Counted from the stretch's first letter, positions 45,346 to 57,366 are shown. The stretch: DNA of 64,000 bases from Oreohelix idahoensis (GCA_024509875.1 JAMPIV010021255.1:130748-194747); one strand, 5' to 3'. The notes: generated from the letters alone by a model not told the origin. Numbers and translations are program-made.

Positions 45346-47087
45346 CTGTAATGGTGTTTTAAGTTTCCAGTCTTTGTATTTAAAATGCGGGCTTAATTTT
45401 TAGTTTTAAGTTGCTCAAATGCAACTGTATCACTTATGATTTTGGAATTCGTTGTCCGATTCTTCTCTTCCTGGGTCTGGTGAATTGCTAATTTGACGTT
45501 TCGATGCAGTCTGATTTTTTACTCCGATTTCACTAGGTTATATCTGTCATTTCTCAGTTCAAATTCCAGGTTGTACTTCTGACGAATTTTCCAATGAGAA
45601 CCATTGTGTGAACCGTCTCTCAAATCAAGCCAATCGTAAGCTCTTAACTATATGGGTCGGGGTGTTTAATTTAATTCTCCCTGGCGTGTTTTAAAATATT
45701 GCATTTAAAAATTGCATCGCGTGACATCTTTCTAATTATGCTGTAATACTTCCGCTCAGAATGTCTCATGTGTCAGGTCATCCGTAATAAATACACTGGG
45801 ATGTTACGGCGGAAGCTTTTATCTCATTATCACCTGAGCCCTCGCTCATCTCAGACGGCCTTCCCAGACAGACAATATGGCGTTTCTTTTCATCCCTCGT
45901 TAGAGAACACATTGTGTCTATAAAGCTCGACTCTACCAAAGGTGGCAAACGTATTACCGCTGACCTGTGTAATTAACCTGGAATGATTATCGTTCACCTG
46001 TCGAAACGTAAGGAAGTCTGAGAGTGGTCACTGCAAAAAAAGTGTAATGGTAATAAATATGCCAAATAATAGGACGATGAGAGAAAAGTGAAGAAATGAA
46101 AAGATACTGCCAGAGGGGACGAGAGTTATAAAAAGTGGACAGGACGACTGATTTCGTCACAGTCCTTGATACGTTTTTTTGCTGTCAAGAAACATATTTG
46201 GTAGCCTATGTGATTTTGATATGTGGCCACTTTACATGTCAGCTTCGTCGCTTTACTGTAGCGAGGCTTTCTTCACATGATCTTTAAGCACTTATCTGTG
46301 TTTTTGTGAGATATTGTTAATAACTGTTGTAGGTGCTGACATTCTTTTCTACATTGCCCACATATAAAATAGCTCGTGGTCTAGTTATAATGCTAGTAGT
46401 AAAACAAGAAAGAGGCACGTCTGATGCCATGAACGATCGAATGAACAGTAGTACCAGAGATAATAACTGTGCAAGCTAGACCTCGACGGGCATACGTCTT
46501 TATCCATCCAGTGATACGATGTTACACTTCCAGAGATTCTCTCGCAATATTTAGTTGTCTTAAGTTTTTGCTACTTTCCTTTATGAGGCACGCCTCTTTC
46601 AACCATTTACCATATGCATGGAACTGTTAGTTATATCATGACGGTTTTTTCATTTAGTTTCATTTGTTTTATTTGGTTTATTGTACGTCTGTACTGTATT
46701 ATGCCTTACTATTGGGTATTTATTTTTTGGGTTAAGAGTTTAGTTTTTTCGTGTTGTTCAGAAGCATACTGGCATGATTTTAATATTGGTTTGGGATCTA
46801 TGTTTTTTTTCTACTGGGTTGTGTTATTCCTTTCTGGTGACACAGCTTTGTTACTACTGTTAGCGTTTTAAGACAACTACGAGTTTACTCTCATAATATC
46901 TATATATTATGTTCTATTTTAGATTGTTGCTTTTGTTTTTGTGATATATTGTTTAACTAGCTTTTGTAGTTCCGGTGGAGATTTGGTACCCATTACATTT
47001 TCTATATTAAGTTCTATTTTGCACTTTGTACTGTAATCCTTTATATTTTGTCTGTGTTGGCAGTATCTCTTGTATTCTAGCAAGAAG
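45346..47087. other. unassigned sequence
   Basis: About 1.7 kb without recognised gene or repeat. A hydrophobic 85-codon frame at 46614-46871 lacks any family motif. Confidence 0.45.
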
Positions 47088-47278
47088 TGTTTAATGGTAT
47101 TAGGTTGTAGCAAGAAGTGTTGGCATTAGGTTCATAACATTCTAGCAAGAAGTGTTTAATGGTATTAGGTTCATAACATTCTAGCAAGAAGTGTTTAATG
47201 GTATTAGGTTCATAACATTCTAGCAAGAAGTGTTTAATGGTATTAGGTTCATAACATTCTAGCAAGAAGTGTTTAATG
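47088..47278. repeat. 39-bp minisatellite, about five units
   Basis: Units contain ctagcaagaagtgtttaatg and gtattaggttcataac; the first unit is interrupted. The array ends exactly where the left arm of the inverted repeat begins. Confidence 0.92.
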
Positions 47279-47589
47279 GGAAGAATTAGAATCAAAATGT
47301 TTGAGTGACAGTTAAATTTCACATACCTGAAGAATTTAGAAGGCAGATAAATCTCGACAGCAGTAGTCGTTATCCAGTCGTGAAGGCCCTAACATCTAGA
47401 GACAGCTAGTAAACACTGAGGCAGTAAGGAAGAATGAGAGAGCAAGACATTGAGAAAATAATTGAGTTTAAATTTATGCTGTACAAGGTTGACCAACCTC
47501 AAGGGAAGTTTGGACTCATTATTTCACACCAGCCACGTTACATGTAAATAAACGTCATCATATTTTGTACTGTTGTCGGAGTCAAGTTA

Positions 47590-48138
47590 CTTATCTAGTG
47601 TTGATATCAATCGTCAGCTGTCTGAGTCAAGTTACTCATCTAGTGTTGATATCAATCGTCAGCTGTCTGAGTAAAGTACTGAGTAAAGTACTCATCTAAA
47701 GTTGATATCAATCGTCAGCTGTCTGAGTCAAGTTACTCATCTAGTGTTGATATCAATCGTCAGCTGTCTGAGTCAAGTTACTCATCTAGTGTTGATATCA
47801 ATCGTCAGCTGTCTGAGTCAAGTTACTCATCTAGTGTTGATATCAATCGTCAGCTGTCTGAGTAAAGTACTGAGTAAAGTACTCATCTAAAGTTGATATC
47901 AATCGTCAGCTGTCTGAGTCAAGTTACTCATCTAGTGTTGATATCAATCGTCAGCTGTCTGAGTCAAGTTACTCATCTAGTGTTGATATCATTCGTCAGC
48001 TGTCTGAGTCAAGTTACTCATCTAGTGTTGATATCAATCGTCAGCTGTCTGAGTCAAGTTACTCATCTAGTGTTGATATCAATCGTCAGCTGTCTGAGTC
48101 AAGTTACTCATCTAGTGTTGATATCAATCGTCAGCTCT
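47590..48138 (+). repeat. 45-bp minisatellite, about eleven units
   Basis: Units start gttgatatcaatcgtcagct. Two units carry an extra gagtaaagtactgagtaaag variant (near 47670 and 47860), so the array shows a partial higher-order pattern. The right arm has only three units (59105-59245). Confidence 0.96.
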
Positions 48139-48139
48139 T

Positions 48140-48480
48140 ACATTACACTTAATCAAGGAAATTATATCACTCATTACATAACTCTTACACACTCAGGAAA
48201 TATTATCACCCATGTCATAACTCTTACATAATCAGGAAATATATCACCACATTACATTACATAATCAGGAAATACAGCACACATTACTTAACTCTTACAT
48301 AATCAGGAAATATATCACACAACTACATAACTCTTTTCAGGAAATAGATCACACATTACTTAACCCTTACATAATCAGGAAATATATCACCCATTTCATA
48401 ACTCTTACATAATCAATAAATATATCACACATTACAAAACTCTTACATAATCAGGAAATACATCACACATTACAAAACAG
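48140..48480 (+). repeat. degenerate ~38-bp tandem repeat
   Basis: About nine variable units with cttacataatcaggaaata and tatcacac.ttaca. Counterpart at 58320-58830 in the right arm, where about thirteen units are seen. Confidence 0.9.
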
Positions 48481-48709
48481 CTTACTGACATAACCGACTG
48501 ATCCAGGCACATGGTTAATATTTGAAATAGATGCCCTTGCTTTGAAACGTTGCAAACACCGAAACAAATAATACGACGTAAATGTAATGACGTATGTATT
48601 TTTCAGATTTTGATACCGATCACCTTGCCACGGGTAGCAAGAATTCTAGCCATTGGACACAGTCACATCCCAGTATTCAGTTTTTTTCTTCATTTATTTA
48701 CTTATTTAT

Positions 48710-50296
48710 CTACTCGTCAAAAGTCAAGGGCCACTTAGAAAAACCTTGGTTGAAACCATAAAACAAATCTGATATAAACGTAATTGGTATCAGTCAAAAC
48801 GGCATTTATTGAATACCAAATTGACATGTCACGTAAAGAAATGAAAACACATTCAAACGCAATGAAGCTGTGAAATGTGTCACCCACCTTTTCAAAAGTC
48901 ACACAATAGATATTGGACAAATAGACATTTCAAAATCGGGTATGACCACCGTTTGCAGCAAGGCATTCAAGACAGCGTAGACGCATCGAGTCCACAAGGG
49001 TCCGACGAGTATCCTGAGAAACAGCTTGCCATTCCTGAAGCAGAAATGCAGTCAGCTGTGCAACATCCATTGGCAGATGGTGATTTTTTGACAATCTTTG
49101 ACCAAGGACATCCCAGAGGTGCTCAATTGGAGAAAGGTCAGGTGAATGAGCTGGCAGCGCCATCCTGATGATCCCATGTTGCTGAATACACTCATTCACC
49201 ATACGAGCTCGATGGGGTCGAGCGTTATCATCTTGGAGGATGGCATTACCACCTATGGCCTCCAGAGAAGGCTGAACAATTGGTCTCAAGATTTCGTTCT
49301 GGTATCTTGGGCCGGTCAAGTTACCTTGGATGATGTAGAGTGGGGTCCTGCCGTGTCTGTAAAAGCCTCCCCAGACCATGACAGAACCCCTGCCATAACG
49401 ATCCACCTCTCGTATTGTGTCATCAGTAAATCGCTCTCCTGGTCGTCTCCAAACTCGAATCCTGCCATCATTGAATGACACAGTGACGCGAGATTTATTA
49501 GTGAAGAGAACTTGACTCCATTGTTGCCTTGTCCATCGGATGTGCTCGCGACACCAAGCAACACGGGCTCTGCGATGAGCAGGAGTAAGAGGGATTCTGA
49601 CTGCAGGACGTCGAGCAGCCAGTCCAAATTCATGTAAACGTCTGCGAATGGTACTTTGACTGACATTAGCGTTTACAGTTTATCTCAGCTGACATCTTAG
49701 AGTGGAACAAGTCACTGTTTGATGGCGCAGGGCTGACAGTAAGAGGTACCGGTCATCATGTCTATTGGTGCATCTAGGGCGACCTGGCCGTTGGCGATCC
49801 TCTACACTTCCTGTGGCCTGAAATCTCTCCAAAATTCTTTGGATAGTAGAGTGTGACACTGCAAGCCGTCTAGCAACCTCACGGACAGATAAACCACTTT
49901 CAACCCACGTTATAGCCCTCATTCTTTGTAAGGTGTCAAGACTTCTTCTCGGTGGCATGGTTTTTGCAAGTGATGAAACTACCCTAAGTCTGCAGATTGT
50001 AAAACAAATTAAGAGTGAACTCTGTTCACGAAAAGTTGCCATTGCACGTGGAATGTCTATCAGCCCGATTACTTCACCTGTTTGGTTGTACGGAAGTTTG
50101 AAATAAAACCGATTAAAAATGTGAATTTATGGTCAGCAAACCAAATTGCACGTGATCACCATGGTTGTCGGTGAGGACTGTCAGAGGAAGATATTGCACC
50201 CATTTTGACTAAAAACTTCCTTCATTTAATCATTCTATGCCCTTATATAAAAGTGTATTGAAAATAATAGGGTGGCCCTTGACTTTTGACGAGTAG
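48710..50296 (-). mobile_element. Tc1-like transposon, 1587 bp
   Basis: Perfect 25-bp terminal inverted repeats (left 48710-48734 starting ctactcgtcaaaagtcaagg, right 50272-50296) enclose a Tc1-type transposase pseudogene. The borders are TA-rich; the right flank begins TA, and the left flank reads at, so one TA of the target duplication may be altered. The right arm of the large inverted repeat has the uninterrupted target (58050-58075). Confidence 0.93.
48930..49958 (-). pseudogene. Tc1-like transposase (DD34E), one stop, first catalytic Asp lost
   Basis: The start at 49958 (MPPRRSLDTL) fits the paired-like helix-turn-helix that follows (GLSVREVARRLAVSHSTIQR), then the GRPR linker motif (RQRPGRPR). 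The frame is unbroken over 343 codons except for a TAA at 49680-49682. At 49494-49499 the usual DES of the first catalytic site reads N-K-S (Asp to Asn at codon 154, Glu to Lys at 155). The other two acids are kept: LQDDNARPH and SPDLSPIEHLWD, with 34 residues between the second Asp and the Glu. GGFYRHGRTPLY lies between, as in Tc1 proteins. A few changes thus explain loss of activity in an otherwise full-length protein. An upstream in-frame Met at 50042 exists but lies outside the family's usual start. Confidence 0.93.
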
Positions 50297-51743
50297 TATA
50301 TTTATTTGGTTTAAGCAAATCCTATCACCTCGTTAAGAGATAACACTTGACCATAAATACGAAATAATATAAAAAAATGTGTTTTTCTTTTTTTAATAAC
50401 ACGGAAGCAGAAATCTATTGATAGAAATACAAAAAGGGCAATTTTCTGATTAATGAACAGCACTAGTTGATGCTGATGAAACAATTTGTTGTGCTCATTT
50501 ACGACTGGAAAATCGTTACGGATGAAAAAACTATCGTTGAAAGTGGTAGAACAGCTAAGTGCTCAATACTTTAAAATGTGCATTAAGTTGAAAATCTTTT
50601 AAATGTTTTGACAATCTGAATAGAAAAAAAAAATAACAAATATTGTACCTGAGACAAAATGTTATGGATAATGCAATTGTTTATAATAAATTTATACATT
50701 TTACAAAGCATGAACATCTTCTATTCAGTCTGATATTTTGTTCATAGCCTAATTGTTTCCCTTGGAATGCAAACAAGCTACCTCCCCTAACTAGTGTTGC
50801 TGTCAGGGAGATAATTATGTAAAATATTTATGTCGTTCGTGACAAGTGTCAATTGTTTCTTCCCTTGCTCCAGTTTTTCTATCATTTATTACTTCATCCT
50901 CAAGGCGTTGTAGTTATACAGTCCAGATGTGTTTGTAATATTTCTTTGTCGCTCTAGTGACGGACTCAGCCGCTGCTTAGAGCATCCCGTGGTTAAGTAT
51001 CTTTTTACTGTATTTCCGATGTCCCGTCCATTCTGACCAGATGTGTGATTTTTCGCTTATAATGGGCGTATTTCTTCTAATTGCTATTACGTTTTGACAG
51101 CTAGACTGTTATATCAGTCGTTTTTTTCATATTTTTTTATTTATTTGTTAGCATTTTTGTAAGCCCTGAAAAGGGCTAATCATGTAAAGGACCGTGAGCT
51201 TGTTGCCTATAGTCGTCACGTCGTGCGTTTATTCTAGCACAGTTGCGTATTAAATGTGTGTATTTATTTATTTTTGCAAGTGTGTTACTTTTATTTCTAC
51301 AGCTATTATTACTGATTCGACGGCAGCTCTGAAAAGGACACGTCCTTACAAGGTCAACTAGCAGAAATTTAGATGTATGTGTGTTTTTGGTAGGTTCAGT
51401 CTGTGTGTTTACCGCTTGTGTCCGCCGATAGTGTCATCTTCCTTAGCTCCAGCTGATTTATGACTTTGTTGATGGTGATTGGTCGTAGGACCTCTAAAAC
51501 TGTAATGAGTTATTCGTTCATTACATTCTTCCATTGTCTTGTTTTATTTGATGTGTCAGTAATGATTTGTCTCTCTAGCTTTACGACGTTGTTTCGTTGG
51601 TGGATGACTGAGTGCTTTCTTTTACTGCCTATATATTTATATAACTGGCAGGTGTGTAGTCAGTTGTCGGAGTTGAGTTTTGATGTGTAGTTCCTGTTTA
51701 CTTGAATGTGTCTTTGTCGTCAATCTATTTCTTGCCTTAATTT
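50297..51743 (+). repeat. inverted-repeat arm core, non-coding
   Basis: Matches 56540-58050 in reverse complement and, more distantly, 23930-25090. No protein or RNA signature. The right-arm partner contains a 66-bp insertion at 57367-57432 whose empty site here is near 50900-50911. Confidence 0.85.
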
Positions 51744-52053
51744 TACGAATCTTTTGGCCGAATACCATCACCAACCAAGAACTGATTTCTCGGAGCAACC
51801 AAGAGGACATGCACACCATTATAACTGCTAGACGGTGGAGTTGAGTTGGCCACGTCCTCAGAAGAGACCCTGATGCCATCACAAGAACCGCTATGCTATG
51901 GACCCCTGAAGGAAAGCAAAAGAGAGGCCAACCAAAAAGAACTTAGCGGAGAACTATGGGGTCAAGATGCAAAGAATGAACCAGAGCTGGGGCACTGCAC
52001 GAATGATGGTCACTGACAGAGCAAAGTAGAAGCAGTTTGTTGCTGCCCTACAA
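51744..52053 (+). pseudogene. LINE family B C-terminal fragment, left arm
   Basis: Begins at acgaatcttttggccgaat (LINE codons for IFWPNTIT), continues through a region equal to [18 protein letters not shown] with a stop at the second Trp, TPEGK and NQSWGTA, and ends at gccctacaag without the 3' UTR or GAA tail. The same fragment is in the right arm (56218-56530), so it was present before the arms were duplicated. Inactive relic of about 100 codons. Confidence 0.85.
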
Positions 52054-52160
52054 GTCCCCATATTTCTAGGTGGCCACAGCGACTATGGGTAGGGAGCACA
52101 GAGGCAAAAGAGGGTCAGAAGTGGGCCATGAGGAAAAAAAAAGTTGAGAACGCACTGCGT

Positions 52161-52480
52161 ACACAAATACATTATCCATTCGGCTAGCTCACATATGTCA
52201 TAAACTACAACAACACAAATACATTATCCCTTCTGCTAGCTCACATATGTCATAAACTACAACAACACAAATACATGATCCCTTCTTCTAGCTCACATAT
52301 GTCATAAACTACAACAACACAAATACATTATCCCTTCTGCTAGCTCACATATGTCATAAACTACAACAACACAAATACATTATCCCTACTGCTAGCTCAC
52401 ATATGTCATAAACTACAACAACACAAATACATTATCCCTTCTGCTAGCTCACATATGTCATAAACTACAACAACACAATT
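52161..52480 (+). repeat. 52-bp minisatellite, six units
   Basis: Six units starting acacaaatacattatccc with ctagctcacatatgtcataa. The right arm has a single unit (about 56050-56110). Confidence 0.96.
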
Positions 52481-52867
52481 GGTACTAACACAACTAATAA
52501 TTCAACTTAATCTAAACCACAGGTGGCCATCTAGGCGATCTCTAGGACCGTAATACTGGAGGACATCTCGACAACAGATATACATTTTTACAACAACAAA
52601 AACATGGTTATATATGATTATATGTCAAAGAAAACAGATTTATTACAACAAAATTAATGCCACTGGTATCTCACCTTCCTAGTAATGTTTTTGTAACATC
52701 TCTATTGTTAAAAATATTTTTTTAAAGTATCTTTTCCCCACCATTATTCAGTTATTCAGCAAAATTCGTATACAATTTCAGGTACGTAATTGCAGCCTTA
52801 TAAAAAAAGTATATAAAATAACTAACTTATTAAAATAAGTGTTACGTTAGTAATAAATAAGCAAGGA

Positions 52868-53390
52868 AATGTCATCGTTACAGCATAGGAGAAATAAACA
52901 AGATGGGCAGAGCACTTTAGAGAAACACTGAATAAGGAACCACCAGAGATGCAGCTGAATGTTCCTGGGGCTGAAAATGATCTAGACGTAAATACAGACA
53001 GTCCACCAAGGGAAAAAATAATCACAGCTGTCAACGGGTAAAGAATGGAAAAGCTCCTGGTCACGACATTTAAATGCTGAGTTTTTTAAGAAAGACCATG
53101 AACTAGAAGCAGAACTATTAGAACCACCATTCGCATAAGTATGGAAACAGTGACAACACCAATGGAGTGGAATAAAGGAATAATTGTCAGTTTGCCCAAG
53201 AATGGTGTCTTTGCAGACTACAACAACTGGAGAGGAATTGCTCTCCTCTTCGTTCCCAGTAAAACACTAGGCAGGATAATTCTCCAGCCAATTTCAAAAG
53301 CAGTAGACTATAAACTGAGGAAAGAACAAGCATGGTTCAAAAAGAAAATTGCACATTTCATATATTCACCACATGAACATTATACAGCAG
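52868..53390 (+). pseudogene. LINE family B RT fragment, left arm, part 1
   Basis: Frames carry RWAEHFRETLN-type sequence near 52910, a damaged KNGKAPGHD near 53045, MEWNKGIIVSLPKNG and NNWRGIALLFVPSKTLG at 53141-53300. Several frameshifts. Interrupted at 53391 by a SINE; continues at 53674. Shared with the right arm (55137-55705). Confidence 0.85.
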
Positions 53391-53664
53391 CGCTGGGAGC
53401 CGCGCTGGTGTAATGGTTACAACGTTGCGCTGGCGACCAGGTTTTCAAGGTTCAAGCCACGGACGTCAGCATTTGAAAGAGTGTCAACGACCAGGATTTT
53501 GACTGAATAACCTGAACGGCTCCTGAGATAAACCCTCTGTAGATGGGAAGTAGCAAAGCTCCTGATCGGGTTGGAAGGAAAGTTCACAGGCTCCCCAGCC
53601 TCGCAATGACATGTCATTGGGCCGAAGGGCTGAAAGCCCAAGTGCCACTGGTTAAGGGAAAAAA
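53391..53664 (+). mobile_element. tRNA-derived SINE with target duplication
   Basis: A 274-bp insertion flanked by atacagcag at 53382-53390 and 53665-53673. The head is tRNA-like: A box TGGTGTAATGG, B box GGTTCAAGCC, in a segment starting gccgcgctggtgtaatggtt. The body includes cagcctcgcaatgacatgtc and gggccgaagggctgaaa, and the 3' end is A-rich. Another copy lies in reverse at 63690-63950. The right arm shows the empty site near 55121-55131. It would be transcribed by RNA polymerase III and copied by a LINE in trans; that is family knowledge, not shown here. Confidence 0.92.
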
Positions 53665-54012
53665 ATACAGCAGGGCTCAGAATGGCAGATAAAGCTATAC
53701 ATTAACTTTGCTGATTTTGAAAAGGCTTTTGACAGCATTCTCAGGGACAGCAATGGAAGATACTGAGGGTTTATGGTATTCCCAGCTGCATTGTGTCCTT
53801 AATCAAAAGCCACTATGCTAACTTTACATCTTGACGGAGAACTCTAAAGGCCGAGATGCAAATAATGAACTAGAGCTGGGTTACTGCACGAAGGATGGCC
53901 TCCTACCGAGAAAAGAAGAAGCATTTTGTTGCTGCCCTACAAGACCCCACCAGGCGTGCTGGTCACTGACTGCTTTGATAGTCGGCGGCTAAGGATTAAA
54001 CAAGAAGAAGAC
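53665..54012 (+). pseudogene. LINE family B fragment, left arm, part 2, with (GAA)n tail
   Basis: Continues the RT palm (NFADFEKAFDSI near 53700, then YANFTS near 53820), then jumps at about 53830 to the 3' end of the element (AEMQ-type sequence, the gccaccaggcgtgctgg segment and an aagaagaag tail at 54002-54010). So about 700 bp of LINE, including the YADD box, are deleted. The right arm keeps part of the deleted stretch (54720-54966). Confidence 0.85.
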
Positions 54013-54281
54013 ACATAATTCAATGTCTGAAGTATTTGATATTTGAATACATAATACTGTCAATATGTAATAATTATACGTTCTTCTTCTTCTTCTCATT
54101 ATTATTATTATCATTATCATTATAATTATAATTTTAATAATTACTATTCAGAATCGACGTCATTGCATTACGGGCAAACCCATATGTGCTCAGTCGCCCT
54201 CAGCAAATGTTGAAGGGTATAAATGTTGATTGTCCCTGTTGCGCCATGGTTGTATACACGCCGGATGCATCCCCTCATACG
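54013..54281. other. spacer of the large inverted repeat, unassigned part
   Basis: AT-rich, with CTT and ATT/ATC runs at 54083-54140. No recognised gene. Confidence 0.5.
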
Positions 54282-54680
54282 TCAATCCCTGCCAGTCTTA
54301 CGGCTAATCCCAAACTCCGGCAATCTTAGACTTGATGATCGATCGATTGTAGTGTCATTCTCTAATAGGCGATCATTAAAAGTTCCCAGTATCTCTCCCT
54401 TCTCCATATCCAATGAACCCAATCTGAGTGCTCTTGAACCTAGTCTGCCAGCTCCTTCGTTGCCAATTGACCCAGGACAGTAGATCCAGACCAGTTCATG
54501 AAGGTTCGAATTTTCTATGGAAGTTTTCAGCTCATGCCGTAGCCATCCATTTTGTGTTTTCCGAAGCATGGACTGAGTTTCTGACTAAATAACTGCCCTT
54601 GTTAATGAAGTTTCAGACAGCCACCTTAAGGCTGCCTCTCCCTTCATTCTAATGCTGGAGGTTGTTGTCCTCTGCATGAC
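54282..54680 (-). pseudogene. LINE RNase H domain fragment (another LINE lineage)
   Basis: Minus-strand translation gives AALRWLSETSLTRAVI, a stop, SETQSMLRK, then LHELVWIYCPGSIGNEGA and MEKGEILGTFNDRLLEND. The order matches the RNase H domain of LINEs: a helix, a strand with a D-S motif (here E-T), and the W.YCPGH.G..GNE.AD region, in which the His is replaced (GSI) and the final Asp lost. These substitutions and the stop mean it is dead. RTE-type LINEs normally lack RNase H, so this comes from a different clade from families A to D, such as an I- or jockey-group element. Confidence 0.7.
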
Positions 54681-54719
54681 CTCTGTCTTCTCTAGATTGA
54701 TGATTAGACCCACGTGTAG

Positions 54720-55705
54720 GCTATAATTATTCTGTCTATCTGTTTTTTTCTAGGATGTGTTGATGTGTTTGTGGGAGTAGTGTCATCTGCGTATTCCAGA
54801 TCTTCCAATGTAGAAAACGTTGTCCGTCTTATTTCTCTTGGACTGCCCTCTGTGGTCTGGCGCATCACCCAGTCTAAGACTGTCAAAAATAAAGAGGTTC
54901 ATAAGGAGCATCCCTGTCCTACTCCTGTCTTCAACTCAAAAGTTAGGTTACTCTGCCCAACACTGCATGTAAAGTTAGCATTGTGGCTTTTGATTATGGA
55001 CACAATGCAGCTGGGAATTCCATAAACTCTCAGTATTTTCCATAGGCTGTCCCTGAGTATGCTGTCAAAAGCCTTTTCAAAATCACCAGGTTAATGTTCA
55101 GCTGTATTTGCGATTCTGAGCACTGCTGTATAATGTTCATGTGAGTGAATATATGAAATGTGCAATTTTCTTTTTGAACCATGCTTGTTCTTTCTTCAGT
55201 TTATGGTCTACTGCTTTTGAAATTCGCTGGAGAATTATCCTGCCTAGTGTTTTACTGGGAACTAAGAGGCGAGTAATTCCTCTCCAGTTGTTGCAGTCTG
55301 TAAAGACACCATTCTTGGACAAACTGACAATTATTCCTTTATTCCACTCGTTTGGTGTTGTCATTGTTTTCCATACGTGTGCGAATGGTGGTTTTAATAG
55401 TTCTGCTGCTAGATCATTGTCTTTCTTAAATAACTCAGCATTTAACTGTCGTGACCAAGAGCTTTTCCGTTCTTTAAACCTTTGATAGCTGTGATTATTT
55501 CTTCCTTTCGTGGACTGCCTGTAATTACGTCTAGATCATTTTCAGCCTCAGGAACATTCAGCTGCATCTCTGGTGGTTCATTATTCAGTGTTTCTCTGAA
55601 GTGCTCTGCCCATCTTGTTTCCTTCCCCTATGCTGTAGTGATGACATTTCCTTGCTTATTTATTACTAACGTAATATTGTTTGCACCCCGTTTTCCATTG
55701 ATAAT
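54720..55705 (-). pseudogene. LINE family B RT fragment, right arm
   Basis: Minus strand, in order: NKQGNVITTA and the ETRWAEHFRETLN region (55660-55560), NEWNKGIIVSLSKNG and NNWRGITRLLVPSKTLG (55364-55230), DFEKAFDSI (near 55080), a GVGQGCS-like box near 54910 and YADD at about 54784 (LEDLEYADDT). The last part (54966-54720) is missing in the left arm. Frameshifts and substitutions abound, yet YADD is intact here, unlike in the other family B copies. The 5' end near 55705 is truncated and no 3' tail is present. Confidence 0.85.
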
Positions 55706-56217
55706 TTTAGTTATTTTATATACTTTTTTTTATAAGGCTGCAATTACGTACCTGAAATTGTATATACACTTTGCTGAATAACTGAATAATCTTGGGAAAA
55801 GATACTTAAAAAAAATATGTTTACCATAGAGATACGACAAGAACATTACTAGGAATGTGAGATATCAGTGGCATTAATTTTGTTATAATAAATCTGTTTT
55901 CGTTGACATAATCATACAAAATCATGTTTTTGTTGTAAAAATGTATATCTGTTGTCGAGATGTCCTCCAGTATGACGGTCCTAAAGATCGCCTAGATGGC
56001 TCCCCCATGGTTTAGATTAAGTTGAATTATTAGTTGTGTTACTACCTGTTGTGTTGTTGTAGTTTATGACATATGTGAGCTAGCAGAAGGGATAATGTAT
56101 TTGTGTACGCAGAGCGTTCTCAACTTTGTTTTTCCTCATGGCCCACTTCTGACCCTCTTTTGCCTCTGTGCTCCCTACCCATAGTCGCTGTGGCCACCTA
56201 GAAATATGGGGACTTGT

Positions 56218-56530
56218 AGGGTAGCAACAAACTGCTTCTACTTTGCTCTGTCAGTGGCCATCATTCGTGCAGTGCCCCAGCTCTGGTTCATTCTTTGCAA
56301 CTTGACCCCATAGTTCTCCGCCAAGTTCTTTTTGGTTGGCCTCTCTTTTGCTTTCCTTCAGGGGTCCATAGCATAGCGGTTCTTGTGATGGCATCAGGGT
56401 CTCTTCTGAGAACGTGGCCAATTCAACTCCACCGTCTAGCAGTTATAATGGTGTGCATGTCATCTTGGTTGCTCCGAGAAATCAGTTCTTGGTTGGTGAT
56501 GGTATTCGGCTAAATGATTCGGAAAATAAG
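56218..56530 (-). pseudogene. LINE family B C-terminal fragment, right arm
   Basis: Reverse-complement partner of 51744-52053: the segment contains the GRRW...L..RDPDA coding stretch and TPEGK, with ttcggctaaatgattcggaa replacing the left arm's start, so this side is slightly more damaged. No tail. Confidence 0.85.
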
Positions 56531-57366
56531 ACTAGAAATAGATTGACGACAAAGACACAGTCAAGTAAACAGGAACTACACATCAAAACTCAACTTCGAC
56601 AACTGACTACACACCTGACAGTTATATAAATATATAGGCAGGAACAGAAAGCACTCACTCATCCACAAACGAAATAAAAGCGTAAAGCTCTAGAGACAGA
56701 TCATCACTGACACATCAAATAAAACCGGACAATGGAAGAATGTAATGAACGAATAACTCATTACAGTTTTAGAGGTCCTACGACCAATCATCATCAACAA
56801 AGTCATAAATCAGCTGGAGCTAAGAAAGATGACACTATCGGCAGACACAGGCTGTAAACACACAAACTGAACCTACCAAAAAGACACATGCATCTAAATT
56901 TCTGCTAGCTGACCTTTTAAGGACGTGTGTATTTCAGAGCTGCCGTCGAATCTGTAATAATAGCTGTAGAAATAAAAGTAACACACTTGCAAAAATAAAT
57001 AAATACACACATTTAATACGCAACTATGCTAGAATAAACGCACGACGTGACGACAATGGGCAACCAGCTCACGGTCCTTTATACGATTAGCCCCTGTCAG
57101 GGCTTACAACAATGCTAACAAATAAATAAAACAAATAAAAGAACGACTGAGATAACAGTCTAGCGGTCAAAACGTAATAGCAATTAGAAAAAAATACGCC
57201 CATTATATGCGACAGATCACACATCTTTTCAGATTGGACGTGACATCGGAAATAAAGTAAAAAGATACTTAACCACTTGATGCTGTAAGCAGCGGTTGAG
57301 TCCGTCGCTAGAGCGACAAAGAAATATTACAAACATATCTGGATTGTATAACTACAACGCCTTCAG

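Larger units (their letters stand above)
47279..53829 (+). repeat. large inverted repeat, left arm
   Basis: Reverse complement of 54967-59545. Matched landmarks from outside in: gaattagaatcaaaatgttt/aaacattttgatcctaattc; the 45-bp array; a ~38-bp array; tgatccaggcacatggtta; ccgatcaccttgccacgggt; gcacttagctgttc region; tccagctgatttatgactt; a LINE family B 3' fragment; the 52-bp unit; LINE family B RT sequence to aactttacat at 53829. The arm contains a Tc1 element (48710-50296) and a SINE (53391-53664) absent from the right arm. By eye identity between arms is high (around nine in ten bases), with many small indels. Confidence 0.93.

Noticed and set aside
46614..46871. Hydrophobic 85-codon frame resembling a membrane protein
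   Set aside because: T-rich DNA gives hydrophobic codons by composition; no family signature.
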